43,649 bases of DNA from Halieaceae bacterium (GCA_902520195.1 CABYND010000016.1:1-43649), one strand, 5' to 3'; shown: positions 33,646 to 42,186, counted from the stretch's first letter. Notes: generated by a model from the letters alone, not told the origin. Numbers and translations: made by a program.

Positions 33646-34580
33646 TACGAATCTCCCTTTTCTGAAGTTAGCTGCTCCTGAACTTTCAATAAGTCAGACC
33701 GAAGGGATTTCATTTCTAGGCGTAATTCTTTTGCCAAGTTTGCAAGGTCTTCTCGAGCTGCTTGCGCCGCGGCAGCTTCACGCTCGAGATGCTCGCTGAC
33801 CTCATCCGATAGTCGGTGGCGCAAGGAGTCAACCTCTTTTAATAAGGCTTCTGCCACTCGCGCTAGATGTTGCCTAGCCTCCCCTGTTCCCTGTTCAGAG
33901 CGGATGAGCCGATCCAGTAACTCCTGTGAAACTTCACTGACTTGTTTATGTCTTAACTCGGCTAGCCGTTTTTCCGATTCGAACAGGTTTTCCAATCGGG
34001 ATGCTTGCAATCTGCTGACATCAAAAGACTCGTTTGCATCGGTCTCGTCCCAGTCCAAGACTGGCGATGCTTGCAGTCTGCTGACATCAATACGCTCCAT
34101 TACATTCTTCGGCATTTTGTAAGGCTCTTGGATTGAGCCCTTCAGTTGTTTACTTAGGGACTGAATTTCTCGCCGCAAAAGCCTTATTGCGTGTGAGAGG
34201 TACCCCTCAGCTGAGGTATTAGAAGACCTATTCGACTGATTCGCTCGCTGATTTGACCCGCTAGCAATCGACTCCTCGGAGAGATTTTTTTTGAAGTTTT
34301 CAACTTCGTAGCGAACATTTTTGTCAGCCATAGTTGCCTGTATCGCAGCGATTTCTTTGAGTGTTTTAGTCGTAAATAGCTGGTACTGGCGGGTAAGCAC
34401 GACTCTCCAAACAGCCGCGGTGGGGTAAGTGGTTTTCGGTCCCCTAGTGGTTCGTTTTTCTAAGATGCCCTTTGAAATCCAGTACCTTAGAGTCCGCTCT
34501 GAAATGGGCTCACACTTTTCCTCGCTGAGAAATGTCTCCAGATGACTGTTGGCGTGGGTAAGCAGTTCTTCGAATGTCAT
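33645..34580 (-). CDS. MerR-like regulator with long coiled coil
   Basis: The 311-residue protein has an N-terminal MerR-like winged helix (ISERTLRYWISKGILEKRTTRGPKTTYP, about residues 26-75; only part quoted here) followed by a Ser/Asn-rich linker and a long coiled coil from about residue 195 to the end. The MerR domain normally binds promoter DNA as a dimer. Between residues 165 and 194 DVSRLQAS occurs twice, 22 residues apart, from a 66-bp DNA repeat. It is coupled to the ARPP-1-like gene and a dyad sits in its promoter, so self-control is likely. The coiled coil may sense or bind the partner protein. Confidence 0.75.
   Translation of the reverse strand: MTFEELLTHANSHLETFLSEEKCEPISERTLRYWISKGILEKRTTRGPKTTYPTAAVWRVVLTRQYQLFTTKTLKEIAAIQATMADKNVRYEVENFKKNLSEESIASGSNQRANQSNRSSNTSAEGYLSHAIRLLRREIQSLSKQLKGSIQEPYKMPKNVMERIDVSRLQASPVLDWDETDANESFDVSRLQASRLENLFESEKRLAELRHKQVSEVSQELLDRLIRSEQGTGEARQHLARVAEALLKEVDSLRHRLSDEVSEHLEREAAAAQAAREDLANLAKELRLEMKSLRSDLLKVQEQLTSEKGDS
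34000..34090. repeat. Direct repeat inside regulator gene (25 bp, 66 bp apart)
   Basis: gatgcttgcaatctgctgac (34000-34019) and its near copy at 34066-34085 (one mismatch: gcagtctg) continue for five more shared bases. The 66-bp offset keeps the frame and gives a 22-residue repeat, so copy number can vary without a frameshift. Confidence 0.75.
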
Positions 34581-34609
34581 AAGGTAGGTTTCTTTCTTGA
34601 CCTGCAGCC

Positions 34610-34645
34610 AGAGTAGGCTATACAGTAATAACTGTCAATACTGTA
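34610..34645 (-). promoter_or_regulatory. Promoter and dyad operator of regulator/ARPP-1 operon
   Basis: On the minus strand TTGACA (34633-34638) and TACTCT (34610-34615) are 17 bp apart. A perfect inverted repeat TACAGTA-N11-TACTGTA (34621-34627 and 34639-34645) covers the -35 and upstream half. It is a good candidate site for the MerR-like protein encoded next to it. Confidence 0.6.
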
Positions 34646-34696
34646 AAAACTAATTGCTGACTGTTTGTTGGCAACTAAACGGAGGTATTTCCTTAG

Positions 34697-34975
34697 ATGA
34701 TTCTTTTTCGCATAGCAGCGTGGTTCTTGGTCCTCGCTTACGCAGTTCTGGAGTTGTTGTGGTTCCGGCTTAGCATCATCGAGTCAGGCTTTAGAGATGG
34801 AGTGTTTGGTTTTGTCGTTATGACAATACTGACCACACTGGTCGCCTACGTGCTGGGGTTGGTACTTGCTTTTGTGGCAGGTCTATTTGGCGTGCTTTGC
34901 CAGAAATATGGGGAAAAAGAGGTGATTGGGGGTGCAATTACGCTGCTCTTGCTGGGTTCACTTTGGGGCAGATAG
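34697..34975 (+). CDS. Small membrane protein, hypothetical
   Basis: The 92-residue product is almost entirely hydrophobic, with an N-terminal helix (FRIAAWFLVLAYAVLELLWF), a second pair around residues 37-68, and LLLLGSLWGR at the end. GGAGG lies 11 nt before the ATG. It is divergent from the MerR-like regulator and shares the short 116-bp control region with it, so the dyad at 34621-34645 could affect both. Small membrane proteins are common effectors in abortive-infection-type loci; here that is only a guess based on place. No family is recognised. Confidence 0.55.
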   Translation: MILFRIAAWFLVLAYAVLELLWFRLSIIESGFRDGVFGFVVMTILTTLVAYVLGLVLAFVAGLFGVLCQKYGEKEVIGGAITLLLLGSLWGR

Positions 34976-35067
34976 ACGTATGCGCACCCCTCGCCATCAT
35001 AAGTGATTAGGACTGGGTCGAGATTCGCTATTGAGCACTGCTAATGCAAACGGGTTTTTGTTTTGAG

Positions 35068-36066
35068 TCAAATAGCGAGATCTTGGAAGGGCTCTCGACG
35101 CTTTCGGTAGTGACATAGCCTAACGTCTAGCCCCAGATGGCTTGTCCGCTCCAATGCGATTTTCATGGCGGACATTATCCAGCTGTCTTCATTTCCGAAC
35201 ACTCCGCCACCAATGAAAGTTAACCAGACCCTGCCGCTACCAGTACCCCTAGATTTCTCAATCGCTGCGGCAAGCAACGTGCCCTCGTAAGCTGCCTCCA
35301 GCACAATAGTCGCCAAGGGCTCCCAGATGGCTGTTTCCACTTTGCTGTAAGCACAGGAAATGGCTGAGCAAAATGCTTGGCTTACGAAGTGTGAGTTCTG
35401 CAGGGGCGCAAACCGATTAGCAAATGTGACTTGGGTCTGCTCCTGGATCCCTATCCGCACTGCACCTGTAAGATCGTCGCGGTCGTGTTTCTTCAACTCA
35501 GTAGCTAAAAGTGTCAGCGAGTCTTCGTCACTGTCAACGTACCCGTTTTTTACTTGCCAAAAGGGGCCGCCGCTTATCGAGGACTCGAGCGTTGCTAGGT
35601 TGTTTACCTGTGAGTTTCTCCGTTGCCCAATATCACCATGCAGATTCAATAAATAGTTTCTATGCACCGTCCCTGCTGCTGCCGCGAGCGAACAGGCGGG
35701 ACCCTGAGTCATATCAAACGCGTAGCCAGTAATGCCGTCTTCAGGCGTTATCTCTGGAGATCCAAATTCCAGCGTATTGAATTGCGACGCAACCTGAAAC
35801 ATATCGCCGGCATTTTCGGGATCTGCGTGTATATCCAGCGCGTCACCCACGACGACATGAGATACCCTGGAATGACCGATGTCTTTAGTAATCTGCTCTC
35901 TCAGCTCTGAGAGGGTGGGAGTGCTGAAAAGGCCAATCTGGAAACTCTTATCGTTATGCCTTGATTTAAGAATACCGTCCACCGTGTCAAATTGAGATTG
36001 AGTCCACTCGTAATCACCCTCTTTGAATCCGAATAACGTCTCAAACCAATCTTGTGTGTCAGTCAT
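35068..36066 (-). CDS. Macrodomain-like (ADP-ribose-binding) protein
   Basis: The 332-residue protein has the pattern of a stand-alone macrodomain family: VVVGDALDIHADPENAGDMF, QVASQFNTLEFGSPEITPEDG, TQGPACSLAAAAGTVHRNYL, SQAFCSAISCAYS, and LTFIGGGVFGNEDSWI near the C terminus, where GGGVFGN is the typical phosphate-binding loop. Such proteins bind or remove ADP-ribose from proteins or nucleic acids. A catalytic role is plausible, but binding alone is also common. It is convergent with the small membrane protein gene and lies between the ARPP-1 operon and attR. Proteins of this kind have been linked to ADP-ribosylation in phage conflict. Confidence 0.75.
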   Translation of the reverse strand: MTDTQDWFETLFGFKEGDYEWTQSQFDTVDGILKSRHNDKSFQIGLFSTPTLSELREQITKDIGHSRVSHVVVGDALDIHADPENAGDMFQVASQFNTLEFGSPEITPEDGITGYAFDMTQGPACSLAAAAGTVHRNYLLNLHGDIGQRRNSQVNNLATLESSISGGPFWQVKNGYVDSDEDSLTLLATELKKHDRDDLTGAVRIGIQEQTQVTFANRFAPLQNSHFVSQAFCSAISCAYSKVETAIWEPLATIVLEAAYEGTLLAAAIEKSRGTGSGRVWLTFIGGGVFGNEDSWIMSAMKIALERTSHLGLDVRLCHYRKRREPFQDLAI

Positions 36067-36381
36067 ATTCGCGAAATAGTTAGCTCTTATTTTGTCAAAG
36101 CTGAGATGTTACTCATTATTACTGCGATAGTACTTACAAGATCGGGTAGGGCAACAAATCGCGCTCTCCGCCATTTCTCAGGCTACGGTAATGCTGCAGT
36201 TAGAGGCCAGACTTTGCGGTTTCAGAATCTGACAGCGATTGAACAGCGGGCCCCGTAAGTTTTTATCGCGAGATCATCGGGCAAGGTCATGCGGGTGTTA
36301 CGAGGTAAGTTATGAGGGAGGCATATTGATGTCGATAATAAAATGCAATAAAAATATGTACTTATAGGCCCATCCGGCGGA
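36067..36381. other. Right end of island, no gene seen
   Basis: About 315 bases without a supported gene. TTGACA is seen on the minus strand about 35 bases before the macrodomain start but has no matching -10. The stretch becomes A+T-rich toward attR (36310-36365), as expected for an island end. Confidence 0.4.
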
Positions 36382-36396
36382 CTCCTTCTCCGCCAT
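36382..36396 (+). repeat. attR core (copy of tRNA-Ser 3' end)
   Basis: ctccttctccgccat matches 17313-17327 at 15 of 15 bases. The bases on either side differ, and no tRNA is encoded here. It marks the far end of the island. Confidence 0.88.
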
Positions 36397-36554
36397 TTTG
36401 TCAAGCAGTACGGTGCTCTCCAGCCAATTTTCTGCGCCGTGCCCTCATTTATGCCCTCGAAGCCCACATCTTTTACCTCTAGTACTCTCGGGGTAGGGCG
36501 CTAACCGCCGTTGCGATTGTGATGGTTACCGCCCAGATACATTAGGGGGCGGAA

Positions 36555-36824
36555 TTGGGGTCGACCTGTTCATTCGCCTACACCATGGTCGCGTCCGACG
36601 AATCTCAGGTACTGGGCTGCAGTTATTTTTTTCCGACTGACAAAGTCGAATACGATGTAGAAGTGTTTTTATGGGTGAGGGAAAGCGAAGTGGCGAATGA
36701 TCTCTGCGGGGTGCTTTTCGAGGTAGTACAGCGCTGGTTGACTTCTCACTGGCCTTTTGACGACCCCGCCTATCTTGGTAGGAAAATCAGCTGGGAGCAT
36801 TGGAATTCGCTACCAGAGAAGTAA
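36555..36824 (+). pseudogene. 5'-truncated acetyltransferase-like remnant
   Basis: The frame reads FAYTMVASDESQVLGCSYFF, VEVFLWVRESEVANDL, WPFDDPAYLGRKISWEHW to a normal stop. This resembles the second half of a family of GNAT-like proteins of about 170-190 residues, where FAYT is preceded by roughly 90 residues. An in-frame TAG at 36543-36545 and a TTG as the only nearby start argue that the first half is lost. It lies just outside attR, so the loss may date from island insertion or an earlier event. Family call by pattern only. Confidence 0.5.
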
Positions 36825-36857
36825 ATTTGCTCGGCGCGCGATCGAGTACGTATTGCG

Positions 36858-38060
36858 TCACGCATTTATTAACGCCTGAAGCCTTGTCCCGGCCAACAGC
36901 ACCACTAATACGATGATGAGCAATGCCATGGTATTGGCGATCCTGCCATTACGCCACGGCGCGGGCACCAGTTGGCTGTTTGCAATGAATAGTAAAATCA
37001 TCGCGACCACTGGCAGCAACATGGCATTCGCGGCCTGTGCGGTCACAATCAAAGCCTGCGGTCGGCTAGCTGACACCGATAGCATCGCCCCCACAGCCAA
37101 GACGCCCAGCACCACGGTTTTAAACGGTTTGCTGTGCTCATCGGTGGGTAGATCCAATGCACCGCATACCGCCCAGCCGGCAGCAACCGGAGCGGCCAGC
37201 GCCGAACTTAAGCCCGCGGAGAACAAGCCTATTGCAATCATTGCACCGCCGACGCCTGGCAGCCGATTCTCAACTTGATGAATTAAGGCGTCCAACACCG
37301 GCTGATCTGCTGGTACCTTTAACAGGACCGCAGCTACCACCATGATCGCCACAGTGATGGCAGCCCCTAATGAAATCGCGGCAAGCGATTCCCATCGGGC
37401 CTCCCTCAACGCGTCAGCCAGTGGCACGCCGCGCCATTTTCGTCGAGCAGCTGTGGCATGAAGAAACAGGTTATAAGGCACAATCGTCGTGCCGATTAGG
37501 GCGAGTACCAGCAGGCCGTCCTGTGGTCTGAAGCTGGGCATCAGGCGTCTGGGCGACAAAGTAAACAGCTCGGGCAGCAAACTCAGGGAAAGGCCCACAA
37601 ACAACAACGCCATGAGCAACACCAGAGCCACTAGCACTCGCTCCAGCCATCGGTAGCGGTTGGTCATAATCAACCCTGCGGCTATCAGACTAATCCCCAG
37701 AACCACGTGGGTAAATTGGTCGGGGAGAAAATGAGCCAGACCGATGGCGGCGCCCGACAGATTCCCTGACTGATAGGCAGCGTTGCCGACACCTATCGCT
37801 GCTACGATCAGTGGCGCGATTAACCAGCGCCCCCACTGCGCGCCACCAAAATCGCGCGCAAGGACAGCCAGATCCCGGTGGGTGGATAATGACGAGCGGA
37901 CCGCTAGCTCCTGCAGTATCAAAGTGGCGATCAACGCGAGCAAGATCGTCCACGCTAAGGAGAGACCGTTGGATGCGCCGGTTGCGGTGGCGGTGGTCAG
38001 TGTGCCTGGACCAACAAAAGCTGCTGCCACCATGGCCCCAGGCCCAAATTTAAGCGCCAC
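36858..38060 (-). CDS. Nramp-family transporter with non-canonical metal motifs
   Basis: The 400-residue protein has eleven or so hydrophobic helices in the Nramp order. The TM1 motif, DPGN in classical MntH, is GPGT (residues 17-20), and the TM6 MPHN motif is VPYN (194-197, IVPYNLFLHA). These positions bind Mn2+/Fe2+ in characterised members, so this one probably belongs to a divergent clade with another substrate. The start is GTG 38060; a TGA just upstream in frame excludes a longer protein. There is no clear ribosome site. It is alone in the region. Mn, Fe or Mg could be the ion. Confidence 0.88.
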   Translation of the reverse strand: MALKFGPGAMVAAAFVGPGTLTTATATGASNGLSLAWTILLALIATLILQELAVRSSLSTHRDLAVLARDFGGAQWGRWLIAPLIVAAIGVGNAAYQSGNLSGAAIGLAHFLPDQFTHVVLGISLIAAGLIMTNRYRWLERVLVALVLLMALLFVGLSLSLLPELFTLSPRRLMPSFRPQDGLLVLALIGTTIVPYNLFLHATAARRKWRGVPLADALREARWESLAAISLGAAITVAIMVVAAVLLKVPADQPVLDALIHQVENRLPGVGGAMIAIGLFSAGLSSALAAPVAAGWAVCGALDLPTDEHSKPFKTVVLGVLAVGAMLSVSASRPQALIVTAQAANAMLLPVVAMILLFIANSQLVPAPWRNGRIANTMALLIIVLVVLLAGTRLQALINA

Positions 38061-38541
38061 GAGATCGGCTCAATGACCAGAGAAGGCGACACATCCCGTC
38101 AGAGGTATTGTCTGTCAAATCCACGAAGGCGATGTGCACGAGCGCCGAGTCAGTCCCGACCCAGTCTGCATGAAAGCCAAAAGAAACAACCCAAGCAGTC
38201 AGTCGTCCAACCCCCATATTGTTGCGACCAAGAGGAGGTCGCTTTCCCATCCTTCGTAGCCTGCTATGACGATGAGTAAGAGAAACACACTTAGCCTGAC
38301 GATAATTGCTATCGCCGGTATCCAACTCATTACGACCCCGACCCGTTGCGCGGCCGTGGCTATGCCCGTTTCTTCGCTCATGCCTCGAGCTTACCGCAGG
38401 ACTATCTCAACGTGAGAGGTCATGTCAGAGCAAATGTGAGGCTCGCAGGGGGGGGGATGGGCAACGTCATTGATTCAAGGAAAATCGATTTTTACGGCCA
38501 CAACCCTCGCACACCTCGAAATTAAGCCAAGCAGTCTTGCT
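38061..38541. other. Region between Nramp and dehydrogenase genes
   Basis: A 60-residue minus-strand frame (38199-38381; SWIPAIAIIVRLSVFLLLIV) would give a one-helix membrane peptide, but it has no clear ribosome site and I do not call it. A run of nine G lies at 38448-38456. No terminator is evident after the dehydrogenase gene. Confidence 0.35.
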
Positions 38542-39732
38542 CTAAAGCGATGCTCTTAAGACTTGGAGCGGATCCTCAAATGACCTTACCAACCGCGGAT
38601 TCGCCGCCATTGAGAAATCCTTCGCCGCCTTTTTGGCAACACTATCGAGATCATTGATATTGATGCCAAAGTCTCTGAGTTGCTTTGGTAAGTTCAGCTG
38701 ACTCATCAGCTGTTCAACTCTTTGAATGACGTTATGAGTCTTAGCTTCTTTCAGTGGATGTTCAGACTCGTAGAACAGTCGATCACAGACGTCACCCAGG
38801 CGATCCTCAATCTCCTCTTCGTTCCATTTCAGCACATGAGGAAGAACAATTGAGCTTGCGACTCCATGAGGGATTCTGAATACGGCTCCCAGCTGGTGGC
38901 GCAGCGCGGCTACCATGCCGAGACCAACATTTTGAATATTTGACATCACCATGAAGCCTGCCTGAAAACAGGCGGTTTTAGCATCATGTGCATTGTCATC
39001 AGAACTCACCGCTAAATTTCTATTTATCAATTCCAATGCCGCTAGCGATAATGTTTTAGTGTAGAGGTTAGCCTTGGGCGAGAGACATTGCTCTAGGGCG
39101 TCGGAAAAAATCTTCATGCCCGTGCCAGACCATAATGACAACGGTGTAGACCGGCACATTAAAGGATCATGGAAAATCCACCTCGGGATCAGCTTCATGT
39201 CGACGAAAACATTTTTCTCTTTCGACGCCTCATTTGTGATTCCCAACCCAAAAGATGATTCAGATCCAGACAGGGTAGTCGGGATAGATATGTGTAGCAT
39301 CTTTGGACTATTCAGAGGAGGTGCGGACATCCCTTCCTCCGGAGAGAACGTGACTCTCATGCTCTCGAAGTCATCGCCCTCTGATAAACATAGAGCGACT
39401 CCTTTAGCGAGATCTATAACCGAACTTCCGCCTAGACTGACGATGGCATTTGCGCCCGATTTAAGCACCAAGTCTTTGGTTTGTCGGACTAGGGCCTCTG
39501 GCGTGTGAGCAACACTGCGAAAAGACTGCCCGACCAATCTGGAGCCAATCGCGGCCTCAACCGCGCCGCGCTCAGGACTCTCTGTCAAGCTGCTGGTGGA
39601 TATCAAAAAGATTTTTGTCGCTCCGAGTGTTTCAGAGATCACATCCAGTTCACGCGACACTGCGCCACTACCAAAACTCACACCAGACATCGTGGGCAAT
39701 AGAATCTTGCCCTGATAATTCAATGCAGTCAC
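38542..39732 (-). CDS. Iron-containing-alcohol-dehydrogenase-fold protein lacking most metal ligands
   Basis: The 396-residue protein has the group III alcohol dehydrogenase fold: nucleotide-binding GGSSVIDLAKG (101-111), ISIPTTLSGSESS, and RHQLGAVFRIPHG near 278-290. Against the FucO pattern (Asp196, His200, His263, His277) the four metal positions read Lys207, Asp211, Ala275 and His289, so three are changed. It may be metal-free or use another chemistry; maleylacetate-reductase-like members are a related group. It follows the TonB-dependent receptor gene after 21 bp on the same strand, so the two form an operon. Substrate unknown. Confidence 0.85.
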   Translation of the reverse strand: MTALNYQGKILLPTMSGVSFGSGAVSRELDVISETLGATKIFLISTSSLTESPERGAVEAAIGSRLVGQSFRSVAHTPEALVRQTKDLVLKSGANAIVSLGGSSVIDLAKGVALCLSEGDDFESMRVTFSPEEGMSAPPLNSPKMLHISIPTTLSGSESSFGLGITNEASKEKNVFVDMKLIPRWIFHDPLMCRSTPLSLWSGTGMKIFSDALEQCLSPKANLYTKTLSLAALELINRNLAVSSDDNAHDAKTACFQAGFMVMSNIQNVGLGMVAALRHQLGAVFRIPHGVASSIVLPHVLKWNEEEIEDRLGDVCDRLFYESEHPLKEAKTHNVIQRVEQLMSQLNLPKQLRDFGININDLDSVAKKAAKDFSMAANPRLVRSFEDPLQVLRASL

Positions 39733-39753
39733 ACCAAACTAGCCTCGTTTCAA

Positions 39754-42090
39754 TCAGAACCGGTAACTGGCTTGGAGAAATATTTCTTTCGGCCTTGATA
39801 GAACGCTGTAAAACGTATTGGTCCCAAAACTTGAGCCAGACAACGGGACGTTTGCAACAAAGCCTTGTTGCTGCTCATCTGTGATGTTCCGCATAAGCAA
39901 CGCAAGCTCCCAGGTTTCAGACTCGAGAGATAACCCAACGTTTACTCTCGTGATTTCGTCAACTGTGAACTTTGGGTCGAGATTCGTATGAGCATTTTGC
40001 TCATCCTCGTAACTCACATCTACCATCGCCGCCAAAAGCAGCCCACCAGAGAGCGGGAAAGTTTGCTTTAGACTCAGGAACGCAGAGATCTCTGGAGCAA
40101 GTCGACCAGTTTTGCCAGTGTAGTCGCACAGTGCTACACCATTGACCACCGCTCCGTCTGGTACCTGTCTGTTATAGCAATTACCTGCTGGAAAGTATTT
40201 AAACTCATGATCGAGCGTCGCTAAACTGAAGCTAAGAAGCGTATTGTCCGAGACTGCCCAGCGCCCGTCGACTTCGATTCCAGACACTTCGGTCTCTGGC
40301 GCATTGCCTACGGTAAATCCCAACGTGCCATCGAATTGAGACACTTGAAGATCGTCGTAGTCTGTCATGAACGCAGCGATGTTCAATTCCAACGAGTCAT
40401 CAAGGAACCGGCTTTTTGCCCCAATTTCGTAGGCTGAGGCTTCCTCCTCTTCGAACTCAAACGAGGAGACTACGTTTGCTCTGGTGTCAAAACCACCTGC
40501 TTTGAAACCTTCCGTGTACGACGCGTAAAGGCTAGTGTTGGGGCTAACGTCCCACTGTAGATTTACGACCGGGGTGAAGATGCTCTCTGTCCTGCTTCCT
40601 GTGAGGTTGTGGCCGGTAAATTGTTCGTTATCAATTGCAAATACCGCGGTGTAGAGAATTGGAGCAACTGGGCTTGTTGAAATGCTCCCAAGATCAGCCG
40701 CAGTGACGTTAATGACCCGAGAGCCGTCCTTGTCTTCCCTCGTGAACCGGCCTCCGACCGTGAACCTCCAATCTGGGCTAATGTTCCAAGTCGCTTGTGA
40801 AAAGATCGCCCACGAAGAGCTTTCTGTCTCGAAGTCGCGAGTGGCTGACGTTCCAAGCAATGGAACAAGGGCGCCACCAGCGAGAAGCCGCAACAAGCTA
40901 TCTGATGGGACTCTTATGCCATCCCTAAACTCCAGTTCATTTTTTTGAAGATAAATGCCGGCTAACCAGTCAACCGTTTCTCCACCAGGAGAACTGAAGC
41001 GGAACTCCTGACTGATCTGATCAAATTTTTCGTTAAAAGGAACATCAAAAACCGGAGCCGCCGTGAGGTCGCACTCACATAGGTCCTCGTATTCATAACC
41101 CACGAAACCGGTGGTGGAGGTGAGCGTTATACCACCCACTTGAGTTTGGTAGTTTAGCGTCACGTTATAAAACTCATTGTCGGAGCTGTCGTTAGTATTC
41201 CCTTGCCTTACGTTATTTTGCTCAGCATCCGTTATCCCCTCTGGGTATCCAAAAACACCCAGAATTTGCGAATACGTTAAGTTTGGCAGAGGCGAACCGG
41301 GGAGCGTGGGTTCGTCGAGTGTGATTTCCCATTGCTTGCCTACTCTCTCAAACTCTGCGATCTCTGCTTTGAGGTTGAAGTCACTAGTGTCATTAACCTG
41401 CCACCGGAGCGACGCGCGCACCGCGAACTCGTCCCGTTGCGGCTCGTCTTGCGTTAAATAAGTATTTTCGAGCCAGCCATCCTCTTCGTAGTACCTTGCT
41501 ACTAGCCGACCTGACACGCTATCTGACATCGGTCCCGAAACCATTGCCGTAATTTCTTTGATATCACTCTCTATGCCGTATTTAGCCGTCAAGCTGCCCT
41601 CAAATTGGTCAGTGGGTTTAGCCGTACTGATGTTCAGCGCACCGGCAATGCTGTTTTTCCCAAACAATGTGCCTTGCGGCCCCCTCAAGACTTCGACTCT
41701 ATCTAAGTCTAAAAATGGCATCCGCATCAGCTGCTGCCGACCATAATAAATTCCGTCAACATACTGCCCAACGGACATCTCAAAACCTTGATTATTAGTG
41801 CTCCCAATCCCTCTTATGAACACCTGGGTACTCAGACCCGTAACAGTCATATTCAGATTAGGCACCATCTTTTGGAGGTCCTCTACTACAAAAACACCGG
41901 ACCCCTGAAGCTGTTCTCCTGTCAATGCAACCACCGAAATAGGCACGTCTTTGAGTGTTTCTACTCGTTTTTGAGAAGTGACTAGGATCTCTTCCAGTTG
42001 TGCCGCAGAGACGGTCAACGACCCCAGTGCCGCAATGAATAACGTCAAACCCTTTATCTGCGTAGTCAGACCTGCATGACTCTTCGTCAT
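39754..42090 (-). CDS. TonB-dependent outer-membrane receptor
   Basis: The 778-residue protein has a signal peptide (LTLFIAALGSLTVSAA), a TonB box (LEEILVTSQKR), a plug (DVPISVVALTGEQLQGSG, VFIRGIGSTNNQGF, VEVLRGPQGTLFGKNSIAGAL) and a barrel ending in ASYRF with a C-terminal Phe. The plug style is that of receptors often found with catabolic genes in marine bacteria, not of siderophore receptors, and no Fur box is seen. It precedes the dehydrogenase-fold gene (21 bp) and follows the acyl-CoA synthetase gene on the same strand. The TCTAC/GTAGA array upstream points to substrate-linked control. Likely cargo: a lipid-like or aromatic acid. Confidence 0.93.
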   Translation of the reverse strand: MTKSHAGLTTQIKGLTLFIAALGSLTVSAAQLEEILVTSQKRVETLKDVPISVVALTGEQLQGSGVFVVEDLQKMVPNLNMTVTGLSTQVFIRGIGSTNNQGFEMSVGQYVDGIYYGRQQLMRMPFLDLDRVEVLRGPQGTLFGKNSIAGALNISTAKPTDQFEGSLTAKYGIESDIKEITAMVSGPMSDSVSGRLVARYYEEDGWLENTYLTQDEPQRDEFAVRASLRWQVNDTSDFNLKAEIAEFERVGKQWEITLDEPTLPGSPLPNLTYSQILGVFGYPEGITDAEQNNVRQGNTNDSSDNEFYNVTLNYQTQVGGITLTSTTGFVGYEYEDLCECDLTAAPVFDVPFNEKFDQISQEFRFSSPGGETVDWLAGIYLQKNELEFRDGIRVPSDSLLRLLAGGALVPLLGTSATRDFETESSSWAIFSQATWNISPDWRFTVGGRFTREDKDGSRVINVTAADLGSISTSPVAPILYTAVFAIDNEQFTGHNLTGSRTESIFTPVVNLQWDVSPNTSLYASYTEGFKAGGFDTRANVVSSFEFEEEEASAYEIGAKSRFLDDSLELNIAAFMTDYDDLQVSQFDGTLGFTVGNAPETEVSGIEVDGRWAVSDNTLLSFSLATLDHEFKYFPAGNCYNRQVPDGAVVNGVALCDYTGKTGRLAPEISAFLSLKQTFPLSGGLLLAAMVDVSYEDEQNAHTNLDPKFTVDEITRVNVGLSLESETWELALLMRNITDEQQQGFVANVPLSGSSFGTNTFYSVLSRPKEIFLQASYRF

Positions 42091-42186
42091 TTCGATTTTC
42101 CTCTCGTGTTGGTCGTTATTTTTTTCTTTTTTGGGGTCGCTTTAGAATACGTGGTGAATGCGTCAAGCAACTACTATTTGGCGTTT

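Larger units (their letters stand above)
17313..36396. mobile_element. 19-kb integrative island in tRNA-Ser(GCU)
   Basis: Bounded by 15-bp direct repeats of the tRNA 3' end (17313-17327 and 36382-36396), with integrase and excisionase-like genes at the left end and a P4-like primase-helicase and AlpA-like regulator next to them. The rest is cargo: nuclease, DNA methyltransferase/MORC/helicase cassette, HEPN protein, orphan genes and an ARPP-1/macrodomain set. No capsid, tail, terminase or conjugation gene is seen, so it is a satellite-like or P4-like island that needs a helper for transfer, if it moves at all. The interior is visibly more A+T-rich than the alaS-lysC region. Confidence 0.88.

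Noticed and set aside
17236-36396. CRISPR array or cas genes in the island
   Set aside because: No spaced repeats of CRISPR type were found; the Cas4-like nuclease stands alone.
38050-38381. Two overlapping minus-strand open frames upstream of the Nramp gene
   Set aside because: Neither has a ribosome site or a recognisable motif; they overlap each other in different frames. Mentioned only in the region note.
38448-38456. Run of nine G as a phase-variation tract
   Set aside because: It lies between genes and not in any supported coding or promoter element.
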